The position numbers and the translations under genes were made by a program. Positions 29,860 through 38,594 of a DNA stretch of 64,000 bases are shown here, in pieces. Every line of letters begins with the position of its first letter. Positions within the stretch are counted from its first letter, which is position 1. Source of the DNA: Nocardioides acrostichi (GTDB lineage: Bacteria > Actinomycetota > Actinomycetes > Propionibacteriales > Nocardioidaceae); NCBI RefSeq assembly GCF_015319165.1, contig NZ_JADIVZ010000003.1, positions 290,356-354,355 of the forward strand, written 5' to 3'. The notes under the pieces were generated by a model. That model was given only the letters and a program-made list of their open reading frames with translations. It did no database searches and was not told where the DNA came from.

Positions 29860-30092
29860 GCACGAAGGCCGAGCAGTTGCGCGAGAAGCTCCCCACGACG
29901 CTGGCGGGGGGCCGGGTGGCCGAGCTGACCGCGCGGGTCGAGCAGCTCGAGGCCGACCTGGCCGAGTTGCGTCGCCACCAGCTGCGCATGGCCGAGCTCG
30001 CCGACATCGTCACCGAGCTGCTGGTGCCCATGGCCTCGCGGGACGACGCCGCCGTCGCGGCTGCCCTCGAGAAGTTCCAAGCCGGCCTGTGA
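29850..30092 (+). CDS. Small coiled-coil protein (DUF6752-like)
   Basis: The 80-residue protein MDLSTKAEQLREKLP is almost all helix, with the leucine-rich heptads RVAELTARVEQLEADLAELRRHQLRMAEL, then a short C-terminal helix. I associate it with DUF6752, small proteins found beside sulfotransferase genes in Nocardioides relatives. Its GTG start lies inside the end of the LicD-methyltransferase gene (10-bp overlap) and the sulfotransferase-like gene starts 10 bp after it, so the three look translationally linked. A scaffold or oligomerisation role is inference only. Confidence 0.7.
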   Translation: MDLSTKAEQLREKLPTTLAGGRVAELTARVEQLEADLAELRRHQLRMAELADIVTELLVPMASRDDAAVAAALEKFQAGL

Positions 30093-30102
30093 GTGCGGGG
30101 CT

Positions 30103-31221
30103 GTGAGCCGCCGGGTCTTCGTGCACATCGGCCTGCCGAAGACCGCCACGACCTATCTCCAGACCATCCTCTGGGCGCACCGCGACGCCGCGCTGGCCCA
30201 GGGCCTGCTGCTGCCCGGGCGCGAGCGTCGTGACCACCTGTGGAGCTCGCGGGTGGTGCGCGAGGAGCCGCAGCGCCGCCGTCGACCCGACCGTGAGCAC
30301 GAGGCGTGGTCCCGGGTGGTCGCCGACGTGGCGGGCCACGACGGCGACGCGCTGATCAGCCACGAGTTCTTCGCCGCGGCCACCGCCGAGCAGGCGCGCT
30401 GGATGGTGGACTTCTTCGCCCCCGACCCGGTGCACGTGGTCGTCACGGCGCGCGAGCCGCTGGGTCTCTTCACGGCCAGCTGGCAGGAGAGCCTGAAGAA
30501 CCGCGGCACGACGCCGATGGCCGAGTACGGCCGCGACGAGTCGACCAATCCCCAGGACATCTGGAACTGGCGCACCCTGGATCTGCGGCTGGTGCTCGAG
30601 CGCTGGATCCAGGCGGTGCCGGCCGAGCGGGTGCACGTGCTGCCCCTGGACCGGTCGGCGCCGCGCGAGGAGATCTGGCACCGGTTCGTTGGCGTCGTCG
30701 GGCTGGACGCCGCCGCGTTCGATCCGGGTGTCTCCTTCCCCAACGAGTCGATGGGGGTCGTCGAGGCCGAACTGCTGCGCCGCGTGAACCCGCACCTGGG
30801 GGCCTTCAACTCCGCCTTCGACCGCGGCGTGTGGATCCGCACGTTCCTCGCCGACGAGCGACTGGTGCCCCGGGCGGGGGAGAAGTTCTGGCCGCTGCCC
30901 GACCAGGTCGCCGACTGCCGGCGACGGGCCGAGCAGGCCGAGGCCTACCTGGCGAGCAGTGGGGTCGACGTCGTGGGCGACGTGGCCCACCTGCGGGTGC
31001 CCGACACGCTCGAGGAGCGGCGTACCCCCGACTCGGTGACCGAGGCTGAGCTGGCCGAGGCCGGGGCCGAGATCATCGCCGTCCTGCTCGGTGATGCGCG
31101 AGAGCTCCGCGACGAAGTGCGCTCGCTCCAGCGCGCGGAGGCCGAGGGGCCGGCCGGGTCGTCGCTGACCCGCGCAGCCGGGCGGCTCAGGAGGCGGGCG
31201 GGACGCTCGCGGTCGCGCTGA
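30103..31221 (+). CDS. Sulfotransferase-like protein (paralog 2 of 3)
   Basis: This 372-residue protein has the N-terminal PAPS-type loop VFVHIGLPKTATTYLQ and a later VVVTAREPLGLFTASWQESLKN corresponding to the 3'-phosphate-binding region. The C-terminal SSGVDVVGDVAHL closely resembles TSGVDVVGELEDL in paralog 3, so the two share more than the P-loop. It is the last gene of the PLD/LicD/coiled-coil group. The final 35 bp overlap the convergent EEP gene at 31187. The acceptor is unknown; a surface glycan is likely from the context. Confidence 0.78.
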   Translation: MSRRVFVHIGLPKTATTYLQTILWAHRDAALAQGLLLPGRERRDHLWSSRVVREEPQRRRRPDREHEAWSRVVADVAGHDGDALISHEFFAAATAEQARWMVDFFAPDPVHVVVTAREPLGLFTASWQESLKNRGTTPMAEYGRDESTNPQDIWNWRTLDLRLVLERWIQAVPAERVHVLPLDRSAPREEIWHRFVGVVGLDAAAFDPGVSFPNESMGVVEAELLRRVNPHLGAFNSAFDRGVWIRTFLADERLVPRAGEKFWPLPDQVADCRRRAEQAEAYLASSGVDVVGDVAHLRVPDTLEERRTPDSVTEAELAEAGAEIIAVLLGDARELRDEVRSLQRAEAEGPAGSSLTRAAGRLRRRAGRSRSR

Positions 31222-32341
31222 CGTAGTAGTGGTCGCTGATGCGACGGGCCGGCACGGACTCGTCGATCGAGTAGTTGCCGAAGGTGGTCGGCGCGGAACC
31301 GGCGACCCAGTCGACAGGCATCCGGCCCGGCGGTCGGCAGCCGCTCGCGGTGGAGCCGCCGACGGCGGCGACCATGTGTGTCGGGGTCAGCACCCGGCAG
31401 AAGAAGGCCGCGCGGTCGTTCATGTCACCGGTGATGAACACCGGCAGTCCGGTGGCCTTGAGCCGGTTGATCTGGCTGACCGCGGCGCTGTAGCCCGCCA
31501 GCCGGGTGGAGGTGTTGTGCGGGTCGTGCCCGGCGGAGGGGTGCATGTTGATGACGTAGAACTCCCGCCCCGTGGCCTTGTCGCGCAGCTTCACGATCGT
31601 CTGGGGGCGAGAACGGCTCATGAAGACGACCGGGAAGGTCGATCCCTCCACGAGCTCGTACATCGACGGGTTCCAGATGATCGAGTTGTCGGTGTCGCCG
31701 ATCGAGGTGCCGGGGTAGGCCGCGTACCCCAGGGCGCCGGTGATCGCACCGAGCTGGTCGGGCTTGAGCTCCTGCATGCCGACGATGTCGGAGCCGTGGG
31801 CGCGGATGGCGCCGATCGCGCCCGGGGTGCGCACCGAGGCGGGCGGCAGGTTGGGGCGGTCTCCGCCGGGGGCGGTGTGGTTGCTGCCCAGCACGTTGAA
31901 GGTCGCGATGTCGATGGTGAAGGGCTGGGCGGCCAGCTTGGCTGCCTTGGCGGCGGCGATGCGCGCCTTGCGGGCCTTGATGCGAGCCAGCCGAGCCAAC
32001 CGGGCCTGCTCGCGCAGCTCGCGCTTCGCGGCGGCGGTCAGGTGCAGCTGCTTGCCGCTCGCCACTCGCTGCGTGCGAAGGGCGGGATCCTGGGTGACTG
32101 CCTCGTCGGCGATCTCGCCGGAGGCCGAGGGGGAGGACGACGCGCTCGCACCGTGTTCGGGGGAGAGCAGGTGGGCCGCGGAGGGCACGACATCGGTCCT
32201 CGAGCCGACCACCACCCCGCCGACGACGAGAGCGACGGCGAGAGCGCCGAGTGTCACGCGGGAGAGCACGGCGCGGGCCACTAGACTTCCCCGCAGCCCG
32301 GACCGCTCCCGAGAGCTGTGCTTGCGATCCTTGAACGTCAT
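31187..32341 (-). CDS. Secreted endonuclease/exonuclease/phosphatase (EEP) family protein 1
   Basis: This 384-residue protein has an N-terminal membrane segment (VTLGALAVALVVGGVVVG), a Ser-rich linker, an Arg/Ala/Lys-rich helical linker and then the EEP fold. Catalytic motifs are FNVLGSN, MQELKPDQ, VINMHPSAGHD, TGDMND and the C-terminal SDHYY. Such Mg2+-dependent enzymes cleave phosphodiester or phosphomonoester bonds. ATG 32341 is chosen because an upstream GTG at 32353 lies within a TAGAGT -10 box on the minus strand. Confidence 0.82.
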   Translation of the reverse strand: MTFKDRKHSSRERSGLRGSLVARAVLSRVTLGALAVALVVGGVVVGSRTDVVPSAAHLLSPEHGASASSSPSASGEIADEAVTQDPALRTQRVASGKQLHLTAAAKRELREQARLARLARIKARKARIAAAKAAKLAAQPFTIDIATFNVLGSNHTAPGGDRPNLPPASVRTPGAIGAIRAHGSDIVGMQELKPDQLGAITGALGYAAYPGTSIGDTDNSIIWNPSMYELVEGSTFPVVFMSRSRPQTIVKLRDKATGREFYVINMHPSAGHDPHNTSTRLAGYSAAVSQINRLKATGLPVFITGDMNDRAAFFCRVLTPTHMVAAVGGSTASGCRPPGRMPVDWVAGSAPTTFGNYSIDESVPARRISDHYYVSATASVPPAS

Positions 32342-32406
32342 AGCGACCAGCACTCTAGCCGACGTCCGGCTGGTCAGGAGATCCGGCGAAAGGGGCCCGA
32401 AGCGCG

Positions 32407-34533
32407 ATGCGCGAAGCAGTGCGGGGTGACATCCAGGGCCTGCGCGCCCTCTCGGTGCTCGTGGTCATCGCGGCGCACGCACGGCTGCCGTTCGTGGCCG
32501 GAGGCTTCATCGGCGTCGACGTCTTCTTCGTGATCTCGGGGTTCCTCATCACCGGTCTGCTGCTGCGCCGCGCCGCCGCCGGGCAGGGCCTGGGTAGGGG
32601 GCTGCTCGACTTCTACGCCCGCCGGGCCCGCCGCATCCTGCCGGCGGCACTCGTGGTGCTCGTCGGCGCCGTGGTGGCGACGGCGCTGTTCCTCCCGGCG
32701 GTTCGGGCCGAGGAGATCTTCACCGATGCCTGGTGGGCGGCCTTCTTCGCCGCCAACTGGCGCTTCGCGCTGGTGCAGACCGACTACTTCGCGGCTGACC
32801 GTCCGACCTCTCCGCTCCAGCACTACTGGTCGCTGTCGGTAGAGGAGCAGTTCTACGTCGTGTGGCCGGTGGTGCTGCTCGTCGTCGTGCTGCTGGCCCG
32901 GCGTCGCGGCGTGAGCCCGGTGCGGCCGCTCGCCGTGGCCCTCGGCGCTGCCTGCGCCACCTCGCTGGCGTGGTCGGTGTGGGCCACCCATGCCTCGCCG
33001 GACACCGCCTACTTCTCCACCCTCACCCGGGCCTGGGAGCTCGGCGCCGGAGCCGGCCTGGCCGCCTGGGTCGCCGCTCGTGAGGGCCGCTCGGTCACCA
33101 GCCCGGACGACGCACCGCCTGGCTCGGTGCCGCGCGCCCCGCAGACCGCGGCGCTGCTCGGGCTGGTGCTCGTGCTCGCGGCCGTGCTCGTGCTCGACGA
33201 GCAGAGCCCGGTGCCGGGCATCGTTGCGGCGCTCCCGGTGGCCGGCGCCGTCCTGCTGCTGTGGGCGGGCTCGGTGCCGGGCGGGGGTCGCACCCTCGTG
33301 GCGAGGGCTCTCTCGACGGCGCCGATGCGGGTGCTGGGGGACTGGTCGTACTCGCTGTACCTCTGGCACTTCCCGGTGCTGGTCATCGCACGGTCGCGGT
33401 TCGGTGGGCTCGACCTGCCGCACCTGGGGGCCTGCCTGGTCGTGATCCTCGCGCTGAGCGGTCTGACGTACCGGTTCGTGGAGCAGCCGTTCCGACGGGG
33501 CCGGATGTGGCGCCGATCGCTGCCCGCCGTGGCGCTCTACCCCGCGACGGTGGCCGTGCTCGCGCTGGCGGTGGTGGTCTCGAGCCACTGGGTCGATCAC
33601 CGGCTCGACCGGTTCGCCGGCAACCCCGAGATCACCACGGCCCAGTTCGCCGGCAGCAAGCTAAGCAAGGATCCCGCGCTGGCGCTGGTCCAGGCCAGCG
33701 TGCTGGCGGCGAAGAAGGGTGACCCGATCCCCGGCGACCTCGTACCGGGGCTCAAGGACATCCGCTACGACACCGCGCCGTTGGGCGAGTGCGACTACCG
33801 CACGGGCACCCGGCAGCTGTGCGCCGAAGGCGACCCCGACGCCGACCGCTCGATCGTGCTGCTGGGTGACTCCCACGCCCGCGCCTGGTCGCCCGCGATC
33901 CGACGCATCGGCGAGCGGCTGGGGTACCAGGTCTACACGCTGGCCTACACCGGCTGCCCGGCGAACCAGGCGTTCCGGCTCGACCCCGAGACGGGCCGCC
34001 GATGGCCGGACTGCGAGGCGTTCATCGCCTGGTCGCTCCAGCAGGTGCAGGCGCTGCGCCCCGACCTCGTGTTGGTGTCCAACGCACCCCTCGCGCCCGT
34101 CGTCGACCCGCGTACCGACGAGGTCGTGCTCAAGCAGCACCGCAGCGACTACGTCGACGCCCTCGACGTCGGGCTGCGTCGCGAGTTGGCCGAGATCACG
34201 CCCTATGCGGCGCGGACCGTCGTCTTGGCCAACACCCCGAAGCTGCCGCGCTCCCCGGGCGTGTGCCTGACCCAGGCGAGCGACCTCGGTGACTGCCTGC
34301 TCGACGCGGAGACCAAGCCACGCCAGACGCAGCGGGGCTTCATGCAGCTGGCCCGCGAGCACGGGGCCGAGGCGCTGGACGCCGAGAAGTGGTTCTGTGC
34401 GCAACGCGCCTGCCCCGCCGTCATCGGCAAGTACGTCACGATGCGCGACAGCGAGCACATGACGACGGAGTACTCCGAGCACATCGCCGACTCCGTCGGT
34501 CGGGCGCTCGGTCTCACCAGCGCGTCTCCGTGA
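32407..34533 (+). CDS. OafA/YrhL-type acyltransferase with C-terminal SGNH domain
   Basis: This 708-residue protein has about ten membrane helices in the N-terminal acyltransferase-3 domain (DIQGLRALSVLVVIAAHA and GGFIGVDVFFVISGFLITGLL, family hallmarks) and a C-terminal SGNH hydrolase-like domain with GDSHARAW (Ser489) and the late DSEHMT. This arrangement O-acetylates cell-surface glycans: the membrane part passes an acyl group outward and the SGNH domain transfers it. It diverges from EEP protein 1, 65 bp away, within a region rich in glycan-modifying genes. Confidence 0.88.
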   Translation: MREAVRGDIQGLRALSVLVVIAAHARLPFVAGGFIGVDVFFVISGFLITGLLLRRAAAGQGLGRGLLDFYARRARRILPAALVVLVGAVVATALFLPAVRAEEIFTDAWWAAFFAANWRFALVQTDYFAADRPTSPLQHYWSLSVEEQFYVVWPVVLLVVVLLARRRGVSPVRPLAVALGAACATSLAWSVWATHASPDTAYFSTLTRAWELGAGAGLAAWVAAREGRSVTSPDDAPPGSVPRAPQTAALLGLVLVLAAVLVLDEQSPVPGIVAALPVAGAVLLLWAGSVPGGGRTLVARALSTAPMRVLGDWSYSLYLWHFPVLVIARSRFGGLDLPHLGACLVVILALSGLTYRFVEQPFRRGRMWRRSLPAVALYPATVAVLALAVVVSSHWVDHRLDRFAGNPEITTAQFAGSKLSKDPALALVQASVLAAKKGDPIPGDLVPGLKDIRYDTAPLGECDYRTGTRQLCAEGDPDADRSIVLLGDSHARAWSPAIRRIGERLGYQVYTLAYTGCPANQAFRLDPETGRRWPDCEAFIAWSLQQVQALRPDLVLVSNAPLAPVVDPRTDEVVLKQHRSDYVDALDVGLRRELAEITPYAARTVVLANTPKLPRSPGVCLTQASDLGDCLLDAETKPRQTQRGFMQLAREHGAEALDAEKWFCAQRACPAVIGKYVTMRDSEHMTTEYSEHIADSVGRALGLTSASP

Positions 34534-34545
34534 CCCCTCTTCGGA

Positions 34546-34559
34546 TGCCCCCAGGGGCA
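34546..34559 (+). terminator. Short GC hairpin after the acyltransferase gene
   Basis: TGCCC-CCAG-GGGCA lies 12 bp after the stop codon. It is short and without a T tract. The following 140 bp hold a short palindrome TACATGTTTGTA (34570-34581) and no gene. Confidence 0.3.
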
Positions 34560-34698
34560 AGGTCGAATTACATGTTTGTAGTTGTCGAGAACCGATTGCC
34601 GTGTGACTGATGGTGCGGTTGAGTCCTCTGTGACTCGTGGGACTGGTGCGTACGCCACGACGTCTCAGATGCGTTCGCGCCCCGCCGAGAGGACCATC

Positions 34699-36246
34699 AT
34701 GCTGCCCCCCGCTCCCGCCCCCGCGCCGGCCGGCTCCCCCCGCCGCAACAGCCGCCGGATCAGCCGCCGGACGCCCCGCCGTGCCGGCGCCCTCGCCCTG
34801 CTCGCGACCTTCACGACGGCGGCCGCCACGGCGTTGGCCCTCTCTCCGGTCGCGACGATCGCCGAGGCGGCGGCCGTGCCCACCGGGTGCCCCGCCGTCG
34901 CGGGGTCCGCCGCCTCGACGTCGTCCAGCGCCCCCAGCGCGACGACGTCCTCGACCTCCGAGGCGACCCCCACCGGCGACTCCTCGCCGACGCCGATGAT
35001 CGACCCGTCGCACGTGCAGATGGTGCAGGCCAACATCAAGTCGGGCATGGCTCTCGGCGACGTGAAGGCCGACCTGCGCAAGGTCTACCGCTCGTGCCCC
35101 GACTTCGTGTCGTTCAACGAGGTGCCCTACCGCCAAGACAGCCTGCTGGCTCCCCAGGGCTACTCCCTCTGGCGCACGCCCGGCCAGTACCGGGGCGAGA
35201 CCCCCGTCGCTTGGCGCACCGACCGCTGGACCGCCATCGCCCGCGGCACCACGATGGTGAGCAACAAGCAGGGCTACGGCGCCGGACAGCACGTGATGTG
35301 GGGCGTGCGGTACGCGAACTGGGTCACGCTGCGCTCGACCGTCGCCGACCAGACGGTGTCGGTCATCTCGATGCACGTGGCGCCGTCGTCGCCGCGCACC
35401 GACGGCTTGGTGAAGCCGTCGGTGACGCGCCTGGGCATGCTGGCGCGCGACCTGAGCGCCGATGGTCCGGTGCTGATGGGCGGCGACCTCAACCGGCACT
35501 ACCCGAGCAAGACCTACCCGCGCGAGACGCTCACCAAGTACGGCCTCTCGGCGATCTACGACCTCGCCGGCCGATACGTGCCGACCGGTGACCACTACGG
35601 CGCGACCGTCGACTACGTCTTCGTGAAGCCGGCCGACGCCTTCCACGTCGACAAGATGAGCACCCGTGAGCTCAACTCCGACCACGACGCCTTGGTGGCC
35701 GACCTGACCATCCCCACGCAGACGACACGCACGAACACCTCGTTCTCGACCAGCGTCATGCTCAGCGACAACACCTCGCCGAACAACCAGGCCCGGACCT
35801 CGGTGCTGCGCCGGTTCCGGCTCGCCGTGCGCAAGGCGCATGAGGACAGCCAGATCCGACTGGTCACCACCGACTTCCGCATGCGACGGCTCGCCAAGGA
35901 TCTGATGCGCGCGGATCGCCGTGGCGTGCAGATCCGGCTGCTCAGCGGCTCGCAGACGCCCACGGCGCTCGAGCAGCGGTTGGCCGACGCATTCGCCGCC
36001 AGCGGTCACGGGTCGTGGGTGCACCTGGGCGACGTGACGTCGCAGGCCGGGACGCCGCTGACCACGATGACCACGGGCGCGACGGCGTCCAGCCGACGCG
36101 TCACCATGCACGTCGACCGGGCGATGGGGCCGGAGATCGTCAACGACCGCACGCTGCTGCGCACCAGCATCCGCAAGGTCGACGTGCGGGCGGCCAAGGA
36201 GGCCTTCGGGCAGTACCGCTCCCAGGAGCGCGCGGTCGTCGGCTGA
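34699..36246 (+). CDS. Secreted EEP family protein 2 fused to a degenerate PLD-like lobe
   Basis: From ATG 34699 (GAGAGGA 5 nt upstream) the protein has 515 residues: a twin-Arg-rich N-terminus and hydrophobic segment (GALALLATFTTAAATALALS), a Ser/Thr linker, an EEP domain (VQANIKSG, SFNEVPY, SMHVAPSS, GGDLNRHY, SDHDAL), and from about residue 355 a region like the first half of the PLD protein at 26941 (compare IRLVTTDFRMRRLAKDLM with IKIMTWNFLDRQATDALL, both followed by RGVQ). No HxK pair is visible in this tail, so the lobe is probably not catalytic. Confidence 0.78.
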   Translation: MLPPAPAPAPAGSPRRNSRRISRRTPRRAGALALLATFTTAAATALALSPVATIAEAAAVPTGCPAVAGSAASTSSSAPSATTSSTSEATPTGDSSPTPMIDPSHVQMVQANIKSGMALGDVKADLRKVYRSCPDFVSFNEVPYRQDSLLAPQGYSLWRTPGQYRGETPVAWRTDRWTAIARGTTMVSNKQGYGAGQHVMWGVRYANWVTLRSTVADQTVSVISMHVAPSSPRTDGLVKPSVTRLGMLARDLSADGPVLMGGDLNRHYPSKTYPRETLTKYGLSAIYDLAGRYVPTGDHYGATVDYVFVKPADAFHVDKMSTRELNSDHDALVADLTIPTQTTRTNTSFSTSVMLSDNTSPNNQARTSVLRRFRLAVRKAHEDSQIRLVTTDFRMRRLAKDLMRADRRGVQIRLLSGSQTPTALEQRLADAFAASGHGSWVHLGDVTSQAGTPLTTMTTGATASSRRVTMHVDRAMGPEIVNDRTLLRTSIRKVDVRAAKEAFGQYRSQERAVVG

Positions 36247-36264
36247 GCACTCGAGGAGCGCCAC

Positions 36265-36270
36265 TACAGT
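36265..36270 (+). promoter_or_regulatory. -10 box TACAGT for sulfotransferase-like paralog 3
   Basis: TACAGT overlaps a candidate GTG at 36269 and lies 7 nt before GTG 36278, which decides the start in favour of 36278. Confidence 0.4.
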
Positions 36271-36277
36271 GACGGCC

Positions 36278-37390
36278 GTGAGGCCCGTCTACCTGCACAT
36301 CGGTCTGCAGAAGACCGGCACCTCCTACCTCCAGCGACTCTTCCTCGGCTCGGCCGAGCAGTTGGCCGGGCACGGCTTCGACGTCGTGCCCGACCAGCGC
36401 CGCAGCGCCTACTGGCTGATGCTCGACGTGCGCGACCGCCTCAAGCCGCACGACCCTGCCCAGGCACGCGAGGTGCTGGCGGGGCTCGCGCAGGCACTGA
36501 GCGACGCCGGTGGTCGCGCCGCGTTGGTCTCGGAGGAGTCGCTCTCGCCGGCGGAGGACGCCCAGATCGAGCGGCTGCTGGCTGCCTGCGCGGCGGGAGA
36601 CCGGGAGCCGCACGTCGTGCTGAGCGTGCGCGACCTCGCGCGGCAGATCCCGTCGGTGTGGCAGCAACTGCTCCAGTCGGGCCGCACGATCACCTACCCG
36701 CACTACGTGCGCCGTCTGCGCGAGGTGCAGGGCACCGACGCGCCCATCTGGCGACAGAAGGACATCGCCGCCGTCGTCGACAAGTGGGCGCGGCACGTGC
36801 CGCCCGAACGGATCCACGTGGTCACGGTGCCGCCGCCGGGCAGCGACCAGACGCTGCTGCTGCGGCGCTACTGCTCCGTGCTCGGCGTGGAGCCCGACTG
36901 GCTGGTCGAGACCGACCCCGGCCGCGCGAACCGCGGGTTGCGGCTGGAGCAGAGCGAGGTGCTGCGCCGCGTCAACGATGCGATCCCCGAGAATCTCTTC
37001 CGCCGGGATCTCTACGGCGACATCGGCAAGCGCTGGCTCTCGGTGCAGGTGCTCGGCGGCACCGAGGGACGCCGGATCCTGCTGCCGGCCGAGCATGCCG
37101 AGTGGTGCCAGGAGACCTCGCGGGGCTACGTCGAGCACCTGCGTACGAGCGGGGTGGACGTCGTGGGCGAACTCGAGGATCTGCTGCCACGCCCGGAGTC
37201 GATCGCGGACGACGACCAGGAGGTCTCCGAGGAGCAGGTCGCGCAGGCGGCGGTCGCTGCCCTCTCGACGATCGTCAACACCCGTCTCGAGCGGGGGCAA
37301 GAGGCCTCGAGCCCAGCCGGGCCGGAAGCCGAGGAAACCCTCGCGCCCGGCGCCGTCCGCTCGCTCGTCAGCCGGCTGCGTGGGCGTTGA
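36278..37390 (+). CDS. Sulfotransferase-like protein (paralog 3 of 3)
   Basis: This 370-residue protein opens VRPVYLHIGLQKTGTSYLQ, the PAPS 5'-phosphosulfate loop, with VVLSVRDLARQIPSVWQQLLQ as the 3'-phosphate-type region. The C-terminal part carries the TSGVDVVGELEDL stretch shared with paralog 2. No signal peptide is present. GTG 36278 is preferred to GTG 36269 because the latter lies in a TACAGT box. It follows the EEP-PLD fusion gene by 31 bp and converges with EEP protein 3. Confidence 0.78.
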   Translation: MRPVYLHIGLQKTGTSYLQRLFLGSAEQLAGHGFDVVPDQRRSAYWLMLDVRDRLKPHDPAQAREVLAGLAQALSDAGGRAALVSEESLSPAEDAQIERLLAACAAGDREPHVVLSVRDLARQIPSVWQQLLQSGRTITYPHYVRRLREVQGTDAPIWRQKDIAAVVDKWARHVPPERIHVVTVPPPGSDQTLLLRRYCSVLGVEPDWLVETDPGRANRGLRLEQSEVLRRVNDAIPENLFRRDLYGDIGKRWLSVQVLGGTEGRRILLPAEHAEWCQETSRGYVEHLRTSGVDVVGELEDLLPRPESIADDDQEVSEEQVAQAAVAALSTIVNTRLERGQEASSPAGPEAEETLAPGAVRSLVSRLRGR

Positions 37391-37411
37391 CCGCCCACCG
37401 CCACGGACGGC

Positions 37412-38461
37412 TCACTGATCGGTGAGCACCGGCAGGCACACCTGCGCGGGCACGTCGGGTGCGAGGTCGAGCACCGACCGCACGGCCCGGTGGTCGGAGA
37501 CCGTGCCGGGCACGACCTGGGTGAGCGTGGTGCCCAGTGAGGGGCTGGCGAAGACGTAGTCGATGCGCGCGTTCGGCCGCGCGTTGGGGTGGGTCAGGCC
37601 GTTGCCGCGGCCGGCCGCGCTCCACGTGTCGACGAGGCGCTGGCGCAGCAGCGCCATCGTCGTCGACGACGACCGCGAGTTCATGTCGCCCCCCAGCACC
37701 ACCGGGTTCGGGTCGCTGGCGATGCGGGCGGCCACGACGCGCGCCTGGGCGACCCGGGCGGCGTACGACGTGGCCTCGAGGTGGGTGACGTAGAGGCTCA
37801 CCTTGCGGCCGGGCACGGGCTCGATGACGACCCGCAGCAGGCCGCGCTGCTGGGTGTTGCCGGGCCGCGGGAGCAGATAGTTGTGACTCTCGAGGATGGG
37901 GTAGCGCGAGAGGATCGCGGTGCCATAGCGGCTGTTGCCGGGCCGCAGCACGTTGGTCGCGAACGCGTACTCCATGCCGAGAGCGTTCGCGAAGTACTCC
38001 GGCTGGTTCACCCGCCCGCTCCAGATGCGGTTCTGGTCGACCTCCTCGAGTAGGAAGACGTCGGACTTCATCGCCTTCATCTCGGCGGCCAGGGTGGGCA
38101 GCATCTGCCGCGTGCGCGGCGGGTTGAAGCCGGAGTGGATGTTGAAGCTGGTGACCGAGAGCTGGGTGCGGCTGCGGTTCACGCACTGCTCGCCGTCCGC
38201 CTTGACGTCGATGCCTGGGTCGGTCGTGCGGGCCTTTCCGCCCCGGGCCTTGCTGCCCTTCGCGGCCTTCTTGACCGGCGGGGCCGTGACGTCGGGGCTG
38301 GGCACCGGGCTCGACGCGGCGGCCGAGGGGCTCGTGGGGGTCGAGACCGACTGCTGGTCGGAGCCACCCGGGTGCTTGGCCACGAGGAAGGCGGCGGCGG
38401 CGATGGCCAGCACCACCAGCAGACCCACCCCCTCGAGCCACGGGCGGCGTCGGTCGTCCAT
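37412..38461 (-). CDS. Secreted EEP family protein 3
   Basis: This 349-residue protein has one N-terminal membrane helix (GVGLLVVLAIAAAAFLVA), a Ser/Pro/Thr linker, a Lys/Gly-rich basic patch and an EEP domain with SFNIHSGF, FLLEEVDQNR, YVTHLEAT, GGDMNSRSS, RIDYVF and SDHRAV, which makes a complete catalytic set. Relatives include DNase I-like and phosphoinositide/sphingomyelin phosphatases; the substrate is open. A TAGACT box lies exactly 6 nt before the ATG. Confidence 0.83.
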   Translation of the reverse strand: MDDRRRPWLEGVGLLVVLAIAAAAFLVAKHPGGSDQQSVSTPTSPSAAASSPVPSPDVTAPPVKKAAKGSKARGGKARTTDPGIDVKADGEQCVNRSRTQLSVTSFNIHSGFNPPRTRQMLPTLAAEMKAMKSDVFLLEEVDQNRIWSGRVNQPEYFANALGMEYAFATNVLRPGNSRYGTAILSRYPILESHNYLLPRPGNTQQRGLLRVVIEPVPGRKVSLYVTHLEATSYAARVAQARVVAARIASDPNPVVLGGDMNSRSSSTTMALLRQRLVDTWSAAGRGNGLTHPNARPNARIDYVFASPSLGTTLTQVVPGTVSDHRAVRSVLDLAPDVPAQVCLPVLTDQ

Positions 38462-38467
38462 ACCGGG

Positions 38468-38473
38468 AGTCTA
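38468..38473 (-). promoter_or_regulatory. -10 box TAGACT for EEP protein 3
   Basis: On the minus strand TAGACT, then CCCGGT, then the ATG at 38461: exact 6-nt leaderless geometry. Confidence 0.5.
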
Positions 38474-38555
38474 GTGACCAACCTGACACGGCGAGGCAGG
38501 ATCGGAGTGCTGCACCCGACGCAGGAGAGCAGTACGGTCTGCGTAGGCCACACTT

Positions 38556-38571
38556 GTTACCGCCAGGTAAC
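38556..38571. promoter_or_regulatory. Operator GTTACC-N4-GGTAAC upstream of the acyl-CoA dehydrogenase
   Basis: This perfect 6-bp inverted repeat with a 4-bp centre (GCCA) lies 23 bp before the start codon. An identical half-site pair occurs at 40981-40996. The size fits a TetR-type dimer. No TetR gene is in the window. Confidence 0.7.
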
Positions 38572-38594
38572 TGAACGATCCGGAAGGACACCCG

